A stretch of DNA of 64,000 bases from Calliopsis andreniformis (lineage: Eukaryota; Arthropoda; Insecta; Hymenoptera; Andrenidae), in contig NW_027480593.1 of the NCBI RefSeq assembly GCF_051401765.1, positions 62,001 to 126,000 on the forward strand. The letters run 5' to 3'. A model generated the notes under the pieces. The model did not search any database and was not told where the DNA came from. It saw only the letters and a program-made list of their open reading frames with translations. The position numbers and the translations under genes are program-made. This document shows positions 11,772-25,518 of the stretch, piece after piece (within the stretch, counting starts at the first letter, position 1; every line of letters begins with the position of its first letter).

Positions 11772-14700
11772 TGAGGATTGAGGATTGATTATTGAGCTTT
11801 GGGGATTGAAGATTGTGGACTGTGGATAGAGGATTGAATATTGAGGATTAAGGATAGAGTATTGGGGATTGAGGATCTAGGATAGGAGATTGATTATTGA
11901 GGATTGAAGATTGAGGATTGGGGATTGAGGATTGAGAATTGAGAATTGAGGATGAGGACTGAGGGTTGAGGATTGAGGTTTGAGGAATGAGGATTGAGGA
12001 TTGAGAATTGAGGATTGAGGATTAATGATTGAGGATTGAGGATTCAAGATTGAGTATGGAGGATTGAAGATTGAGGATTGAGGATTGAGGATTGAAGATT
12101 GAGGACTGAGTGTTGAGGGTTGAGTGATGAGAATTGATGTGTGGTGGATTGAGATTTGAAGATTGAAGATTGGGGATTGAGTATTGAAAACTGTGAATTG
12201 AGGATATTCTATTGAGGATTGAGGATTGACAATTGATTGTTGCGGACTGAGGGATGAATATTGAGCATTCAGGATTGAGGGTTCGGAATTGAGGTTTGAG
12301 GACAGAGGATTGAGATTTGAGGATTGAGGGTTGAGGATTGACGCTTGAGGATAGAGCATCGAGGATGGAGGATTGAAGATAGAGGACCGAGTGTTGAGGA
12401 TTGAGTGTTGAGAATTGATGTTTGAGGATCGAGATTTGATTATTGAATATTGTGGATTGAGTATTGAATCATGAGAATTCAGGATATACGATTGAGTATT
12501 AAGAATTGAGGATTGATGGTTGAGTATTCAGAATTGATGGTTGATGGTTGTGTGTTGAATATTGAGGATTGAGGATTGAGGATTGAGGATTGAGAATTGA
12601 GGATTAAAGATTGAGTATTGATGATTGAAGATTGAGGATTGAAGATTGAGGGTTGAGGATTGAGGACGAGGACTGACGGTAGAGGATTGAAGATTGAGGA
12701 TTGAGGATTGAGGATTGAGGATTGAGGATTGAGGATTGAGGATTGAGAATTGAGGATTAAAGATTGAGTATTGATGATTGAAGATTGAGGATTGAGGATT
12801 GAGGGTTGAGGATTGAGGACGAGGACTGACGGTATAGGATTGAAGATTGAGGATTGAGGATTGAGGATTGAGGATTGAGGATTGAGAATTGAGGATTGAG
12901 GATTGAGGATTGAAGATTGACTATTGAGGATTGAAGATTGAGTATTCAGGATTGAAGATTGAGTATTCAGGATTGAAGATTGAGGATTGAGGATTGAGGC
13001 TTGAGGATTGAGGATTGAGGATTGAAGATTGAGGATTGGGGATTGAGGATTGAGGATTGAGGATTGAGTGTTGAGGATTGAGGATTCAAGATTGAGTATG
13101 GAGGATTGAAGATTGAGGATTGAGGATTGAGGATTGAGGATTGAGGATTGAGGCTTGAGGATTGAGGATTGAGGATTGAAGATTGAGTATTGAGGACTGA
13201 GGATTGAGGATTGAGGATTGACGATGGGGTATTGAGGATTGAAGAATGAGGATTGACGATTCAGGATTGAGGATCGAGGATTGAAGATAGAGTATTGAGG
13301 ATTGAAGGTTGATGATTGAGGATTGAGGATTGTGGATTGAGGATTGAGGGTTGAGGATTGAAGATTGAGTATTGAGGATTGAGGATTGAGTATTGAAGAT
13401 TGAGGATTGATGATTGAGGATAGAGGATTGAGGACTGAGGAATGTGGATTGTGTATTGAAGATTGTGGGTTGATGATCGACGATTGAGGACTGAGGATTG
13501 AGGATTGATTATTGAGCTTTGGGGATTGAAGATTGTGGACTGTGGATAGAGGATTGAATATTGAGGATTAAGGATAGAGTATTGGGGATTGAGGATCTAG
13601 GATAGGAGATTGATTATTGAGGATTGAAGATTGAGGATTGGGGATTGAGGATTGAGAATTGAGAATTGAGGATGAGGACTGAGGATTGAGGATTGAGGTT
13701 TGAGGAATGAGGATTGAGGATTGAGAATTGAGGTTTGAGGATTAATGATTGAGGATTGAGGATTCAAGATTGAGTATGGAGGATTGAAGATTGAGGATTG
13801 AGGATTGAGGATTGAAGATTGAGGACTGAGTGTTGAGGGCTGAGTGATGAGAATTGATGTCTGTGGATTGAGATTTGAAGATTGAAGATTGGGGATTGAG
13901 TATTGAAAACTGCGAATTGAGGATATTCTATTGAGGATTGAGGATTGACAATTGATTGTTGCGGAGTGAGGGATGAATATTGAGCATTCAGGATTGAGGA
14001 TTCGGAATTGAGGTTTGAGGACAGAGGATTGAGAGTTGAGGATTGAGGGTTGAGGATTGACGCTTGAGGATAGAGCATCGAGGATGGAGGATTGAAGATA
14101 GAGGACCGAGTGTTGAGGATTGAGTGTTGAGAATTGATGTTTGAGGATCGAGATTTGATTATTGAATATTGTGGATTGAGTATTGAACCATGAGAATTCA
14201 GGATATACGATTGAGTATTAAGAATTGAGGATTGATGGTTGGGTATTCAGAATTGATGGTTGATGGTTGTGTGTTGAATATTGAGGATTGAGGATTGAGG
14301 ATTGAGGATTGAGAATTGAGGATTAAAGATTGAGTATTGATGATTGAAGATTGAGGATTGAAGATTGAGGGTTGAGGATTGAGGACGAGGACTGACGGTA
14401 GAGGATTGAAGATTGAGGATTGAGGATTGAGGATTGAGGATTGAGGATTGAGGATTGAGGATTGAGAATTGAGGATTAAAGATTGAGTATTGATGATTGA
14501 AGATTGAGGATTGAGGATTGAGGGTTGAGGATTGAGGACGAGGACTGACGGTATAGGATTGAAGATTGAGGATTGAGGATTGAGGATTGAGGATTGAGGA
14601 TTGAGAATTGAGGATTGAGGATTGAGGATTGAAGATTGAGTATTGAGGATTGAAGATTGAGTATTCAGGATTGAAGATTGAGTATTCAGGATTGAAGATT

Positions 14701-16305
14701 GAGGATTGAGGATTGAGGCTTGAGGATTGAGGATTGAGGATTGAAGATTGAGGATTGGGGATTGAGGATTGAGGATTGAGGATTGAGTGTTGAGGATTGA
14801 GGATTCAAGATTGAGTATGGAGGATTGAAGATTGAGGATTGAGGATTGAGGATTGAGGATTGAGGATTGAGGCTTGAGGATTGAGGATTGAGGATTGAAG
14901 ATTGAGTATTGAGGACTGAGGATTGAGGATTGAGGATTGACGATGGGGTATTGAGGATTGAAGAATGAGGATTGACGATTCAGGATTGAGGATCGAGGAT
15001 TGAAGATAGAGTATTGAGGATTGAAGGTTGATGATTGAGGATTGAGGATTGTGGATTGAGGATTGAGGGTTGAGGATTGAAGATTGAGTATTGAGGATTG
15101 AGGATTGAGTATTGAAGATTGAGGATTGATGATTGAGGATAGAGGATTGAGGACTGAGGAATGTGGATTGCGTATTGAAGATTGTGGGTTGATGATCGAC
15201 GATTGAGGACTGAGGATTGAGGATTGATTATTGAGCTTTGGGGATTGAAGATTGTGGACTGTGGATAGAGGATTGAATATTGAGGATTAAGGATAGAGTA
15301 TTGGGGATTGAGGATCTAGGATAGGAGATTGATTATTGAGGATTGAAGATTGAGGATTGGGGATTGAGGATTGAGAATTGAGAATTGAGGATGAGGACTG
15401 AGGATTGAGGATTGAGGTTTGAGGAATGAGGATTGAGGATTGAGAATTGAGGTTTGAGGATTAATGATTGAGGATTGAGGATTCAAGATTGAGTATGGAG
15501 GATTGAAGATTGAGGATTGAGGATTGAGGATTGAAGATTGAGGACTGAGTGTTGAGGGCTGAGTGATGAGAATTGATGTCTGTGGATTGAGATTTGAAGA
15601 TTGAAGATTGGGGATTGAGTATTGAAAACTGTGAATTGAGGATATTCTATTGAGGATTGAGGATTGACAATTGATTGTTGCGGAGTGAGGGATGAATATT
15701 GAGCATTCAGGATTGAGGATTCGGAATTGAGGTTTGAGGACAGAGGGTTGAGAGTTGAGGATTGAGGGTTGAGGATTGACGCTTGAGGATAGAGCATCGA
15801 GGATGGAGGATTGAAGATAGAGGACCGAGTGTTGAGGATTGAGTGTTGAGAATTGATGTTTGAGGATCGAGATTTGATTATTGAATATTGTGGATTGAGT
15901 ATTGAGCCATGAGAATTCAGGATATACAATTGAGTATTAAGAATTGAGGATTGATGGTTGAGTATTGAGAATTGATGGTTGATGGTTGTGTGTTGAATAT
16001 TGAGGATTGAGGATTGAGGATTGAGGATTGAGAATTGAGGATTAAAGATTGAGTATTGATGATTGAAGATTGAGGATTGAGGATTGAGGGTTGAGGATTG
16101 AGGACGAGGACTGACGGTAGAGGATTGAAGATTGAGGATTGAGGATAGAGGATTGAGGATTGAGGATTGAGAATTGAGGATTGAGGATTGAGGATTGAAG
16201 ATTGAGTATTGAGGATTGAAGATTGAGTATTCAGGATTGAAGATTGAGGATTGAGGATTGAGGCTTGAGGATTGAGGATTGAGGATTGAAGATTGAGGAT
16301 TGGGG
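11721..16305 (+). repeat. 1.72-kb tandem repeat, 2.7 copies (in X1)
   Basis: The marker aatgtggatt occurs at 11,721, 13,441 and 15,160, giving periods of 1,720 and 1,719 bases. Copies one and two run the full length; copy three follows to about 16,305 and then departs. Copy two has gaggattgagg where copy one has gagggttgagg near 13,680, and copy three has gattgcgtattg where the others have gattgtgtattg. In X3 the same repeat reappears at 30,636 and 32,355, each exactly 17,195 bases later, so it predates the X duplication. Confidence 0.88.
12592..12897 (+). repeat. 153-bp tandem duplication within the 1.72-kb unit
   Basis: The module starting gagaattgaggattaaag and ending near gacgaggactgacggta occurs twice in a row, at 12,592 and 12,745. 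The period of 153 is one less than 22 heptamers because the module has a 6-base unit (gacgag). The second copy is marked by ggtatagg in place of ggtagagg. The pair is also present near 14.3, 26.3, 29.75 and 31.5 kb, but the third 1.72-kb copy (about 16.0 kb) has only one. Confidence 0.85.
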
Positions 16306-19300
16306 ATTGACGATTGAGTATTGAGGTTTGAGGATTGATGACTGAGGATTGAGGATTGAGGACTGAGGATTGAGGATTGAGAAATGAGGATTGAAGGTTG
16401 AGTATTCAGGATTGAAGATTGAGGATTGAGGATTGAGGCTTGAGGATTGAGGATTGAGGATTGAAGATTGAGGATTGGGGATTGAGGATTGAGGATTGAG
16501 GATTGAGTGTTGAGGATTGAGAATTGAGGATTGAGGATTGAAGATTGAGGATTAAGGATTGAGGATTGGGGATTGGGGATCTAGGATTGGAGATTGACTA
16601 TTGAGGATTGAGGATTGAGGATTGAGGATTGAGGAACGAGGATTGAGGATTGAGGATGGTGGCTGAGGGTTGAGGATTGAGGATTGAGGAACGAGGATTG
16701 AGGATTGAGGATTGAGGACTGCGGATTGACGATTGAGTATTGAAGATTGAGGATTGATGACTGAGTATTGAGGATTGAGGATTGATGATTGAGGATTGAG
16801 GATTCAAGATTGAGTATGGAGGATTGAAGATTGAGGATTGAGGATTGAGGATTGACGATTGAGGACTGAGTGTTGAGGCTTGAGTGATGAGAATTGATGT
16901 CTGTGGATTGAGATTTGAAGATTGAAGATTGGGGATTCAGTATTGAAAACTGTGAATTGAGGATATTCTGTTGAGGATTGAGGATTGACAATTGATTGTT
17001 GCGGACTGAGGGATGAAGATTGAGCATTCAGGATTGAGGATGCGGAATTGAGGTTTGAGGACTGAGGATTGAGGGTTGAGGAATGAGGATTGAGGATTGA
17101 CGCTTGAGGATAGAGGATTGAGGATGGAGGATTGAAGAGAGAGGACCGAGTGTTGAGGATTGAGTGTTGAGTATTGATGTTTGAGGATCGAGATTTGATT
17201 ATTGAATATTGTGGATTGAGTATTGTATCATGAGAATTCGGGATATTCTATTGAGTATTGAGAATTGAGGATTGATGGTTGAGTATTGAGAATTGATGGT
17301 TGATGTTTGTGTGTTGAATATTGAGGATTGAGTATTGAGGATTGAAGATTGAGTATTGAGGATTGAAGGTTGATGATTGAGGATTGAGGATTGATGATTG
17401 AGGATTGATGATTGAGGATTGAGGATTGAAGATTGAGGATTGGGGATTGAGGATTGAGGATTGAGGATTGAGTATTGAGGATTGAGAATTGAGGATTGAG
17501 GATTGAAGATTGAGGATTAAGGATTGAGGATTGGGGATTGAGGATCTAGGATTGGATATTGGCTATTGAGGATTGAGGATTGAGGATTGAGGATTGAGGA
17601 GTGAGGAACGAGGATTGAGGATTGAGGATGATGGCTGAGGGTTGAGGATTGGGGTTTGAGGAACGAGGATTGAGGATTGAGGATTGAGGACTGCGGATTG
17701 ACGATTGAGTATTGAAGATTGAGGATTGATGACTGAGTATTGAGGATTGAGGATTGAGGATTGAGGATTGAGGATTGAGGATTGGGGATTGAAGATTGAG
17801 TATTGAGGATTGAGGATCGAGGATTGAGGATTGAGTGTTGAAGATTGAGGATTGAGGATTGAGGATTGAGGATTGAGGATTGAGGACTGAAGATTGAGGA
17901 TTGGGGATTGAGTATTGAGGGTTGAGAATTGAGAATCGAAGATTGAGTATAGAGGATTGAAGATTGAGGTTTGAGTATTGAGGATTGAGGATGGAGGATG
18001 AGGGCTGAGGGTTGAGGATTGAGGTTTGAGTATTGAATACTGAGAATTCAGGATATTCTGTTGAGTATTGAGAATTGAGTATTGATGGTTGAGTATTGAG
18101 GATTGAGGATTGAGTATTGAGGATTGAAGATTGAGGTTTGAGGACTGAGGATTGAGAATTGAGGATGAGGACTGAGGGTTGAGGATTGAGGTTTGAGGAA
18201 CGAGGATTGAGGATTGAGAATTGAGGACTGAGGATTGACGATTGAGTATTGAGGATTGAGGATTGATGACTGAGGATTGATGATTGCGGATTGAGGATTG
18301 AGGATTGAGGATTGTAGATTGAGTATTGAGGACTGAGGATTGAGGATTGAGGATTGACGATGGGGTATTGAGGATTGAAGAATGAGGATTGACGATTCAG
18401 GATTGAGGATCGAGGATTGAAGATTGAGGATTGAGGATTGAGGATTGAGGATGGAGGATGAGGGCTGAGGGTTGAGGATTGAGGTTTGAGTATTGAATAC
18501 TGAGAATTCAGGATATTCTATTGAGTATTGAGAATTGAGGATTGATGGTTGAGTATTGAGGATTGAGGATTGAGCATTGAGGATTGAAGATTGAGGTTTG
18601 AGGGTTGAGGATTGGGAATTGAGGATGAGGACTGAGGGTTGAGGATTGAGGTTTCAGGAACGAGGATTGAGGATTGAGAATTGAGGACTGAGGATTGACG
18701 ATTGAGTATTGACGATTGAGTATTGAGGATTGAGGATTGATGACTGAGGATTGAGGATTCAGGATTGAGGATTGAGGATTGAGGATTGAGGATTGAAGAT
18801 TGAGTATTGAGGATTGAGGATTGAGGATTGTGGATTGAGTATTCAAGATTGAGGATCGATGATTGAGGATTGAGGATTGAGGATTGAGGATTGAGGAATG
18901 AGGATTGACGATTCAGGATTGAGGATCGAGGATTGAAGATAGAGTATTGAGGATTGAAGGTTGATGATTGAGGATTCAGGATTGAGGATTGAGGATTGAG
19001 GATTGAGGATTAATGATTGAGGATTGAGGATTCAAGATTGAGTATGGAGGATTGAAGATTGAGGATTGAGGATTGAAGATTGAAGAATGAGGATTGACGA
19101 TTGAGGATTGAGGATTGAGGACCGAAGATTGAGTATTGAGTATTGAAGGTTGATGATTGAGGATTGAGGATTGTGGATTGAGGACTGAGGGTTGAGGATT
19201 GAAGATTGAGGATTGAGGATTGAGATTGAGAATTGAGGATGAGGACTGAGGGTTGAGGATTGAGGTTTGAGGAATGAGGATTCAGGATTGAGGACTGAGG

Positions 19301-19867
19301 ATTGAGGATTGAGGATTGAGGATTGAAGATTGAGGTTTGAGGATTGAGGATTGAGGATGGAGGATGAGGGCTGAGGGTTGAGGATTGAGGTTTGAGTATT
19401 GAATACTGAGAATTCAGGATATGAGAATTGAGGCTGAGAATTGAGGATTGATGGTTGAGTATTGAGGATTGAGCATTGAGTATTGAGGATTTAAGATTGA
19501 GGTTTGAGGATTGAGGATTGAGAATTGAGGATGAGGACTGAGGGTTGAGGATTGAGGTTTGAGGAACGAGGATTGAGGATTGAGAATTGAGGACTGAGGA
19601 TTGACGATTGAGTATTGAGGATTGAGGATTGATGACTGAGGATTGAGGATTGCGGATTGAGGATTGAGGATTGAGGATTGAAGATTGAGTATTGAGGATT
19701 GAGGATTGAGGATTGAGGATTGAGGATTGACGATTGGGTATTGAGAATTGAAGAATGAGGATTGACGATTCAGGATTGAGGATCGAGGATTGAAGATAGA
19801 GTATTGAGGATTGAAGGTTGATGATTGAGGATTGAGGATTGTGGATTGAGGATTGAGGGTTGAGGAT

Positions 19868-21549
19868 TGAAGATTGAGTATTGAGGTTTGAAGATTGAGT
19901 ATTCAGGATTGAGGATTGAGGATTGAGGATTGAGGCTTGAGGATTGAGTGTTCAGGATTGAAGATTGAGGATTGGGGATTGAGGATTGGGGATTGAGGAT
20001 TGAGTATTGAGGATTGAGAATTGATGATTGAGGATTGAGTATTGAGGATTGAGAATTGAGGATTGAGGATTGAAGATTGAGGATTAAGGATAGAGGATTG
20101 GGGATTGAGTATCTAGGATTGGAGATTGACTATTGAGGTCTGAGGACTGAGGATTGAGGATTGAGGAACGAGGATTGAGGATTGAGGATGATGGCTGAGG
20201 GTTGAGGATTGAGGTTTGAGGACTGAGGACTGAGGATTGAGTATTGAGAATTGAGGATTGAGGATTGAGGGTTGATGATTGAGGATTGGGTATTGAGGAT
20301 TGAAGAATGAGGATTGAGGATTGAGGATTGAGGACTGAGGATTGCAGATTGAGTATTGAGGATTGAAGTCTGACGATTGAGGATTGAGGATTGAGGATTG
20401 AGGATTGAGGATTGAGGATTCAGGATTGAAGATTGAGTATTGAGGATTGAATATTGAGGATTGAGGATTGAGGATTGGGAATTGAGGATGAGGACTGAGG
20501 GTTGAGGATTGAGGTTTGAGGAACGAGGATTGAGGATTGAGAATTGAGGACTGAGGATTGACGATTGAGTATTGACGATTGAGTATTGAGGATTGAGGAT
20601 TGATGACTGAGGATTGAGTATTGAGGATTGAGGATTGAGGATTGAAGGTTGAGTATTGAGGATTGAGGATTGAGGATTGTGGATTGAGTATTCAAGATTG
20701 AGGATTGATGATTGAGGATTGAGGATTGAGGATTGAGGATTGAGGATTGAGGATTGAAGACTGAGTATTGAGGATTGAAGATTGATGAATGAGGATTTAT
20801 GATTGAGGATTGACGATGAGGGCTGGGGATTGAGGGTTGAGGTTTGAGGACTGAGGACTGAGGATTGAGGATTGAGAATTGAGGATGTAGGATTGCGGAT
20901 TGAAGATTGAGGATTGGGTATTGATGATTGAAGAATGAGGATTGACGATTGAGGATTGAGGATTGAGGACTGAAGATTGAGTATTGAGTATTAAAGGTTG
21001 ATGATTGAGGATTGAGGATTGTGGATTGAGGATTGAGGGTTGAGGATTGAAGATTGAGGATTGAGGATTGAGAATTGAGAATTGAGGATGAGGACTGAGG
21101 GTTGAGGATTGAGGTTTGAGGAATGAGGATTGAGGATTGAGGACTGAGGATTGAGGATTGAGGATTGAGGATTGAGTTATGAAGATTGAGTATTCATGAC
21201 TGATGATTGAGGATTGAGGATTGAGGATTGAGGATTGAGGATTGAAGATTGAGTATTGATGATTGAGGATTGAGGATTGAGGATTGAGTATTGAGGATTG
21301 AGGATTGAAGATTGAGGTTTGGGGATTGAGGATTGAGAATTGAGAATTTAGAATAGAAGATTGAGTATTGAGGATTGAAGATTGAGGTTTGAGGATTGAG
21401 GATTGAGGATGGAGGATGAGGGCTGAGAGTTGAGGATTGAGTATTGAGGATTGAGGATTGAGGATTGAAGATTGAGTATTGAGGATTGAAGATTGAGGAT
21501 TGAGGATTGAAGATTGAGTGTTGAGGATTGAAGACTGATGATTGAGTAT
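19868..21549 (+). repeat. 1.7-kb segment S, first copy in X1
   Basis: This segment matches 23,837-25,518 at an offset of 3,969 (for example the gtttgaag marker at 19,886 and 23,855, and agttatg at 21,175 and 25,144). Only scattered substitutions separate them, such as gattgaagtctg here against gactgaagtctg at about 24,330. Further copies follow at 28,31x (truncated), about 37,06x, 41,0xx (partial) and 42,1xx. To its right it continues into sequence that at 43,826 also follows the last S copy. Confidence 0.85.
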
Positions 21550-23836
21550 TGAGGATTGAGGATTGATGGTTGAGTATTGAGGATTGAAGGTTGAGGGTTG
21601 TGTGTTGAATATTGAGGATTGAGGATTTCAGGATTGAGGATTTAGGATTGAAGATTGAGTATTGAGGATTGAAGATTGATGATTGCGGATAGAGGGTTGA
21701 GGATTGAGGACTGAGGATTGAGGATTGGGGATTGAGCATTGAGGATTTAAGGTTGAGGACTGGGGATTGAGGATTGAAAATTGAGGATTAACGATTGTGG
21801 ATTGGGGATTGGGGATCTAGGATTGGAGATTGATTATCGAGGATTGAAGATTGAGGATTGAGGATTGAGGATTGAGAAGTGAGTGCTCAGGATGAGGACT
21901 GAGGGTTGAGGATTGAGGATTGAAAATTGAGGATTGAGGATTGAGGATTGAGGATTGAGGATTGAGGATTGAGGATGAAGGCTGACGGTTGAGGATTGAT
22001 GTTTGAGGTCTGACGACTGCGGATTGAGGATTGAGAATTGAGGATTGAGGATTGAGGATCGAAGATTGAGGATTGGGTATTGAGGATTGAAGAATGACGA
22101 TCGAGGATTGAGGATTGGGGATTGAGGATTGAAGATTGAGTGTTGAGGATTGAGGATTGAAGATTGAGGATTGAGGATTGAAGATTGAGTGTTGAGGATT
22201 GAAGGCTGACGATTGTGTATTGAGAATTGTGGATTGATTGTTGAGTATTGAGGATTGAAGTTTGAGGGTTGTGTGTTGAATATTGAGGATTGAGGATTGA
22301 GGATTGAGGATTGAGGATTTTGGATTGTGGACTGGTGATTGAGGATTGAAGATTGAGGATTCAGGACTGAGGATTGGGGATTGAGGATCTAGGACTGGAG
22401 ATTGATTATTGAGGATTGAAGATTGAGAATTGAGGATTGAGGATTGAGAATTGAGAATTAAGAATGAGGACTGAGGGTTGAGGATTGAGGTTTGAGGAAT
22501 GAGGATTGAGGATTGAGGATTGAGGGTTGAGGATTGAGGATTGTGGATTGAGTATTGAAGATGGAGTATTCATGACTGAGGATCGAGGTTTGAGGATTGA
22601 GGATTGAGTATTGAAGATTGAGGATTGAGGATTGAGGATTGTGGATGGAGGATGAGGACTGAGGGTTGAGGATTGCGGTTTGAGGAATGAGGATTGAGGA
22701 TTGAGGATTGAGTATTGAAGATTGAGGATTGATGACTGAGGATTGAGGATTGAGGATTGAGAATTGGCAATTGAGGATTGAAGATTGAGTATTGAGGATT
22801 GAAGATTGTGGATAGTGGATTGAGGATTGAAGATTGAGGACTGAGTGTTGAGGGTTGAGTGATGAGAATGGATGTTTGTGGATGGAGACTTGAATATTGA
22901 AGATTGAGTATTGGGTATTGAAAACTGAGAATTCAGGATATTCTATTGAGTATTGAGAATTGAGCAATGATGGTTGGGTATTGAGGATTGGTGGTTGAGG
23001 GTTGTGTGTTGAATATTGAGGATTGAGGATTTTAGGATTGAGGATTGAAGATTGAGTATTGAGGATTGAAGATTGAGGATTGAGAATTGAGGATTGAGGA
23101 TTGAGGATTGAGTATTGAGGATTGAGGGTTGAGGATTGAAGATTGAGTATTGAGGATTGAAGATTGAGGATTGAGGATTGAAGATTGAGTGTTGAGGATT
23201 GAAGACTGATGATTGAGTATTGAGGATTGAGGATTGATGGTTGAGTATTGAGGATTGAAGGTTGAGGGTTGTGTGTTGAATATTGAGGATTGAGGATTTC
23301 AGGATTGAGGATTTAGGATTGAAGATTGAGTATTGACGATTGAAGATTGATGATTGCGGATTGAGGGTTGAGGATCGAGGACTGAGGATTGAGGATTGGG
23401 GATTGAGCATTGAGGATTTAAGATTGAGGACTGGGGATTGAGGATTGAAGATTGAGGATTAAGGATTGTGGATTGGGGATATGGGGATCTAGGATTGGAG
23501 ATTGATTATTGATGGTTGAAGATTGAGGATTGAGGATTGAGGATTGAGAAGTGAGAGCTCAGGGTGAGGACTGAGGGTTGATGATTGAGGATTGAAAATT
23601 GAGGATTGAGGATTGAGGATTGAGGACTGAGGATTGAGGATTGAGGATGAAGGCTGACGGTTGAGGATTGATGTTTGAGGTCTGAGGACTGCGGATTGAG
23701 GATTGAGAATTGAGGATTGAGGATTGAGGATCGAAGATTGAGTGTTGAGGATTGAAGATTGAGGATTGAGGATTGAAGATTGAGTGTTGAGGATTGAAGA
23801 CTGACGATTGAGTATTGAGAATTGAGGATTGAGGAT

Positions 23837-25518
23837 TGAAGACTGAGTATTGAGGTTTGAAGATTGAGTATTCAGGATTGAGGATTGAGGATTGAGGATT
23901 GAGGCTTGAGGATTGAGTGTTCAGGATTGAAGATTGAGGATTGGGGATTGAGGATTGGGGATTGAGGATTGAGTATTGAGGATTGAGAATTGATGATTGA
24001 GGATTGAGTATTGAGGATTGAGAATTGAGGATTGAGGATTGAAGATTGAGGATTAAGGATAGAGGACTGGGGATTGAGTATCTAGGATTGGAGATTGACT
24101 ATTGAGGTCTGAGGACTGAGGATTGAGGATTGAGGAACGAGGATTGGGGATTGAGGATGATGGCTGAGGGTTGAGGATTGAGGTTTGAGGACTGAGGACT
24201 GAGGATTGAGTATTGAGAATTGAGGATTGAGGATTGAGGGTTGATGATTGAGGATTGGGTATTGAGGATTGAAGAATGAGGATTGAGGATTGAGGATTGA
24301 GGACTGAGGATTGCAGATTGAGTATTGAGGACTGAAGTCTGACGATTGAGGATTGAGGATTGAGGATTGAGGATTGAGGATTGAGGATTCAGGATTGAAG
24401 ATTGAGTATTGAGGATTGAATATTGAGGATTGAGGATTGAGGATTGGGAATTGAGGATGAGGACTGAGGGTTGAGGATTGAGGTTTGAGGAACGAGGATT
24501 GAGGATTGAGAATTGAGGACTGAGGATTGACGATTGAGTATTGACGATTGAGTATTGAGGATTGAGGATTGATGACTGAGGATTGAGTATTGAGGATTGA
24601 GGATTGAGGATTGAAGGTTGAGTATTGAGGATTGAGGATTGAGGATTGTGGATTGAGTATTCAAGATTGAGGATTGATGATTGAGGATTGAGGATTGAGG
24701 ATTGAGGATTGAGGATTGAGGATTGAAGACTGAGTATTGAGGATTGAAGGTTGATGAATGAGGATTTATGATTGAGGATTGACGATGAGGGCTGGGGATT
24801 GAGGGTTGAGGTTTGAGGACTGAGGACTGAGGATTGAGGATTGAGAATTGAGGATGTAGGATTGCGGATTGACGATTGAGGATTGGGTATTGATGATTGA
24901 AGAATGAGGATTGACGATTGAGGATTGAGGATTGAGGACTGAAGATTGAGTATTGAGTATTAAAGGTTGATGATTGAGGATTGAGGATTGTGGATTGAGG
25001 ATTGAGGGTTGAGGATTGAAGATTGAGGATTGAGGATTGAGAATTGAGAATTGAGGATGAGGACTGAGGGTTGAGGATTGAGGTTTGAGGAATGAGGATT
25101 GAGGATTGAGGACTGAGGATTGAGGATTGAGGATTGAGGATTGAGTTATGAAGATTGAGTATTCATGACTGATGATTGAGGATTGAGGATTGAGGATTGA
25201 GGATTGAGGATTGAAGATTGAGTATTGATGATTGAGGATTGAGGATTGAGGATTGAGGATTGAGGATTGAGGATTGAAGATTGAGGTTTGGGGATTGAGG
25301 ATTGAGAATTGAGAATTTAGAATAGAAGATTGAGTATTGAGGATTGAAGATTGAGGTTTGAGGATTGAGGATTGAGGATGGAGGATGAGGGCTGAGAGTT
25401 GAGGATTGAGTATTGAGGATTGAGGATTAAGGATTGAAGATTGAGTATTGAGGATTGAAGATTGAGGATTGAGGATTGAAGATTGAGTGTTGAGGATTGA
25501 AGACTGATGATTGAGTAT
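23837..25518 (+). repeat. 1.7-kb segment S, second copy in X1
   Basis: Same segment as at 19,868, displaced by 3,969 bases. It ends at the X1/X2 junction: the first copy goes on with gattgatggttgag, whereas this one switches to gattgattattgagctttg, which is the start of X. Confidence 0.85.

Larger units (their letters stand above)
11772..25518 (+). repeat. Giant HOR X, copy X1 (13.7 kb)
   Basis: X1 is defined by its two relatives. Its first 1.55 kb matches 25,519 onward at offset 13,747, and its first 12.5 kb matches 29,029-41,507 at offset 17,257, then 17,195. The left edge is exact: the three copies share the run leading into gattattgagctttggg from 11,772, 25,519 and 29,029, and differ just before it. 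Because X2 starts exactly one offset later, X1 is 13,747 bases long. Internally it holds a 1.72-kb tandem repeat (11,721-16,305), a middle part with GAATTC landmarks at 18,044 and 18,504, and two copies of a 1.7-kb segment (19,868-21,549 and 23,837-25,518). Confidence 0.88.
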
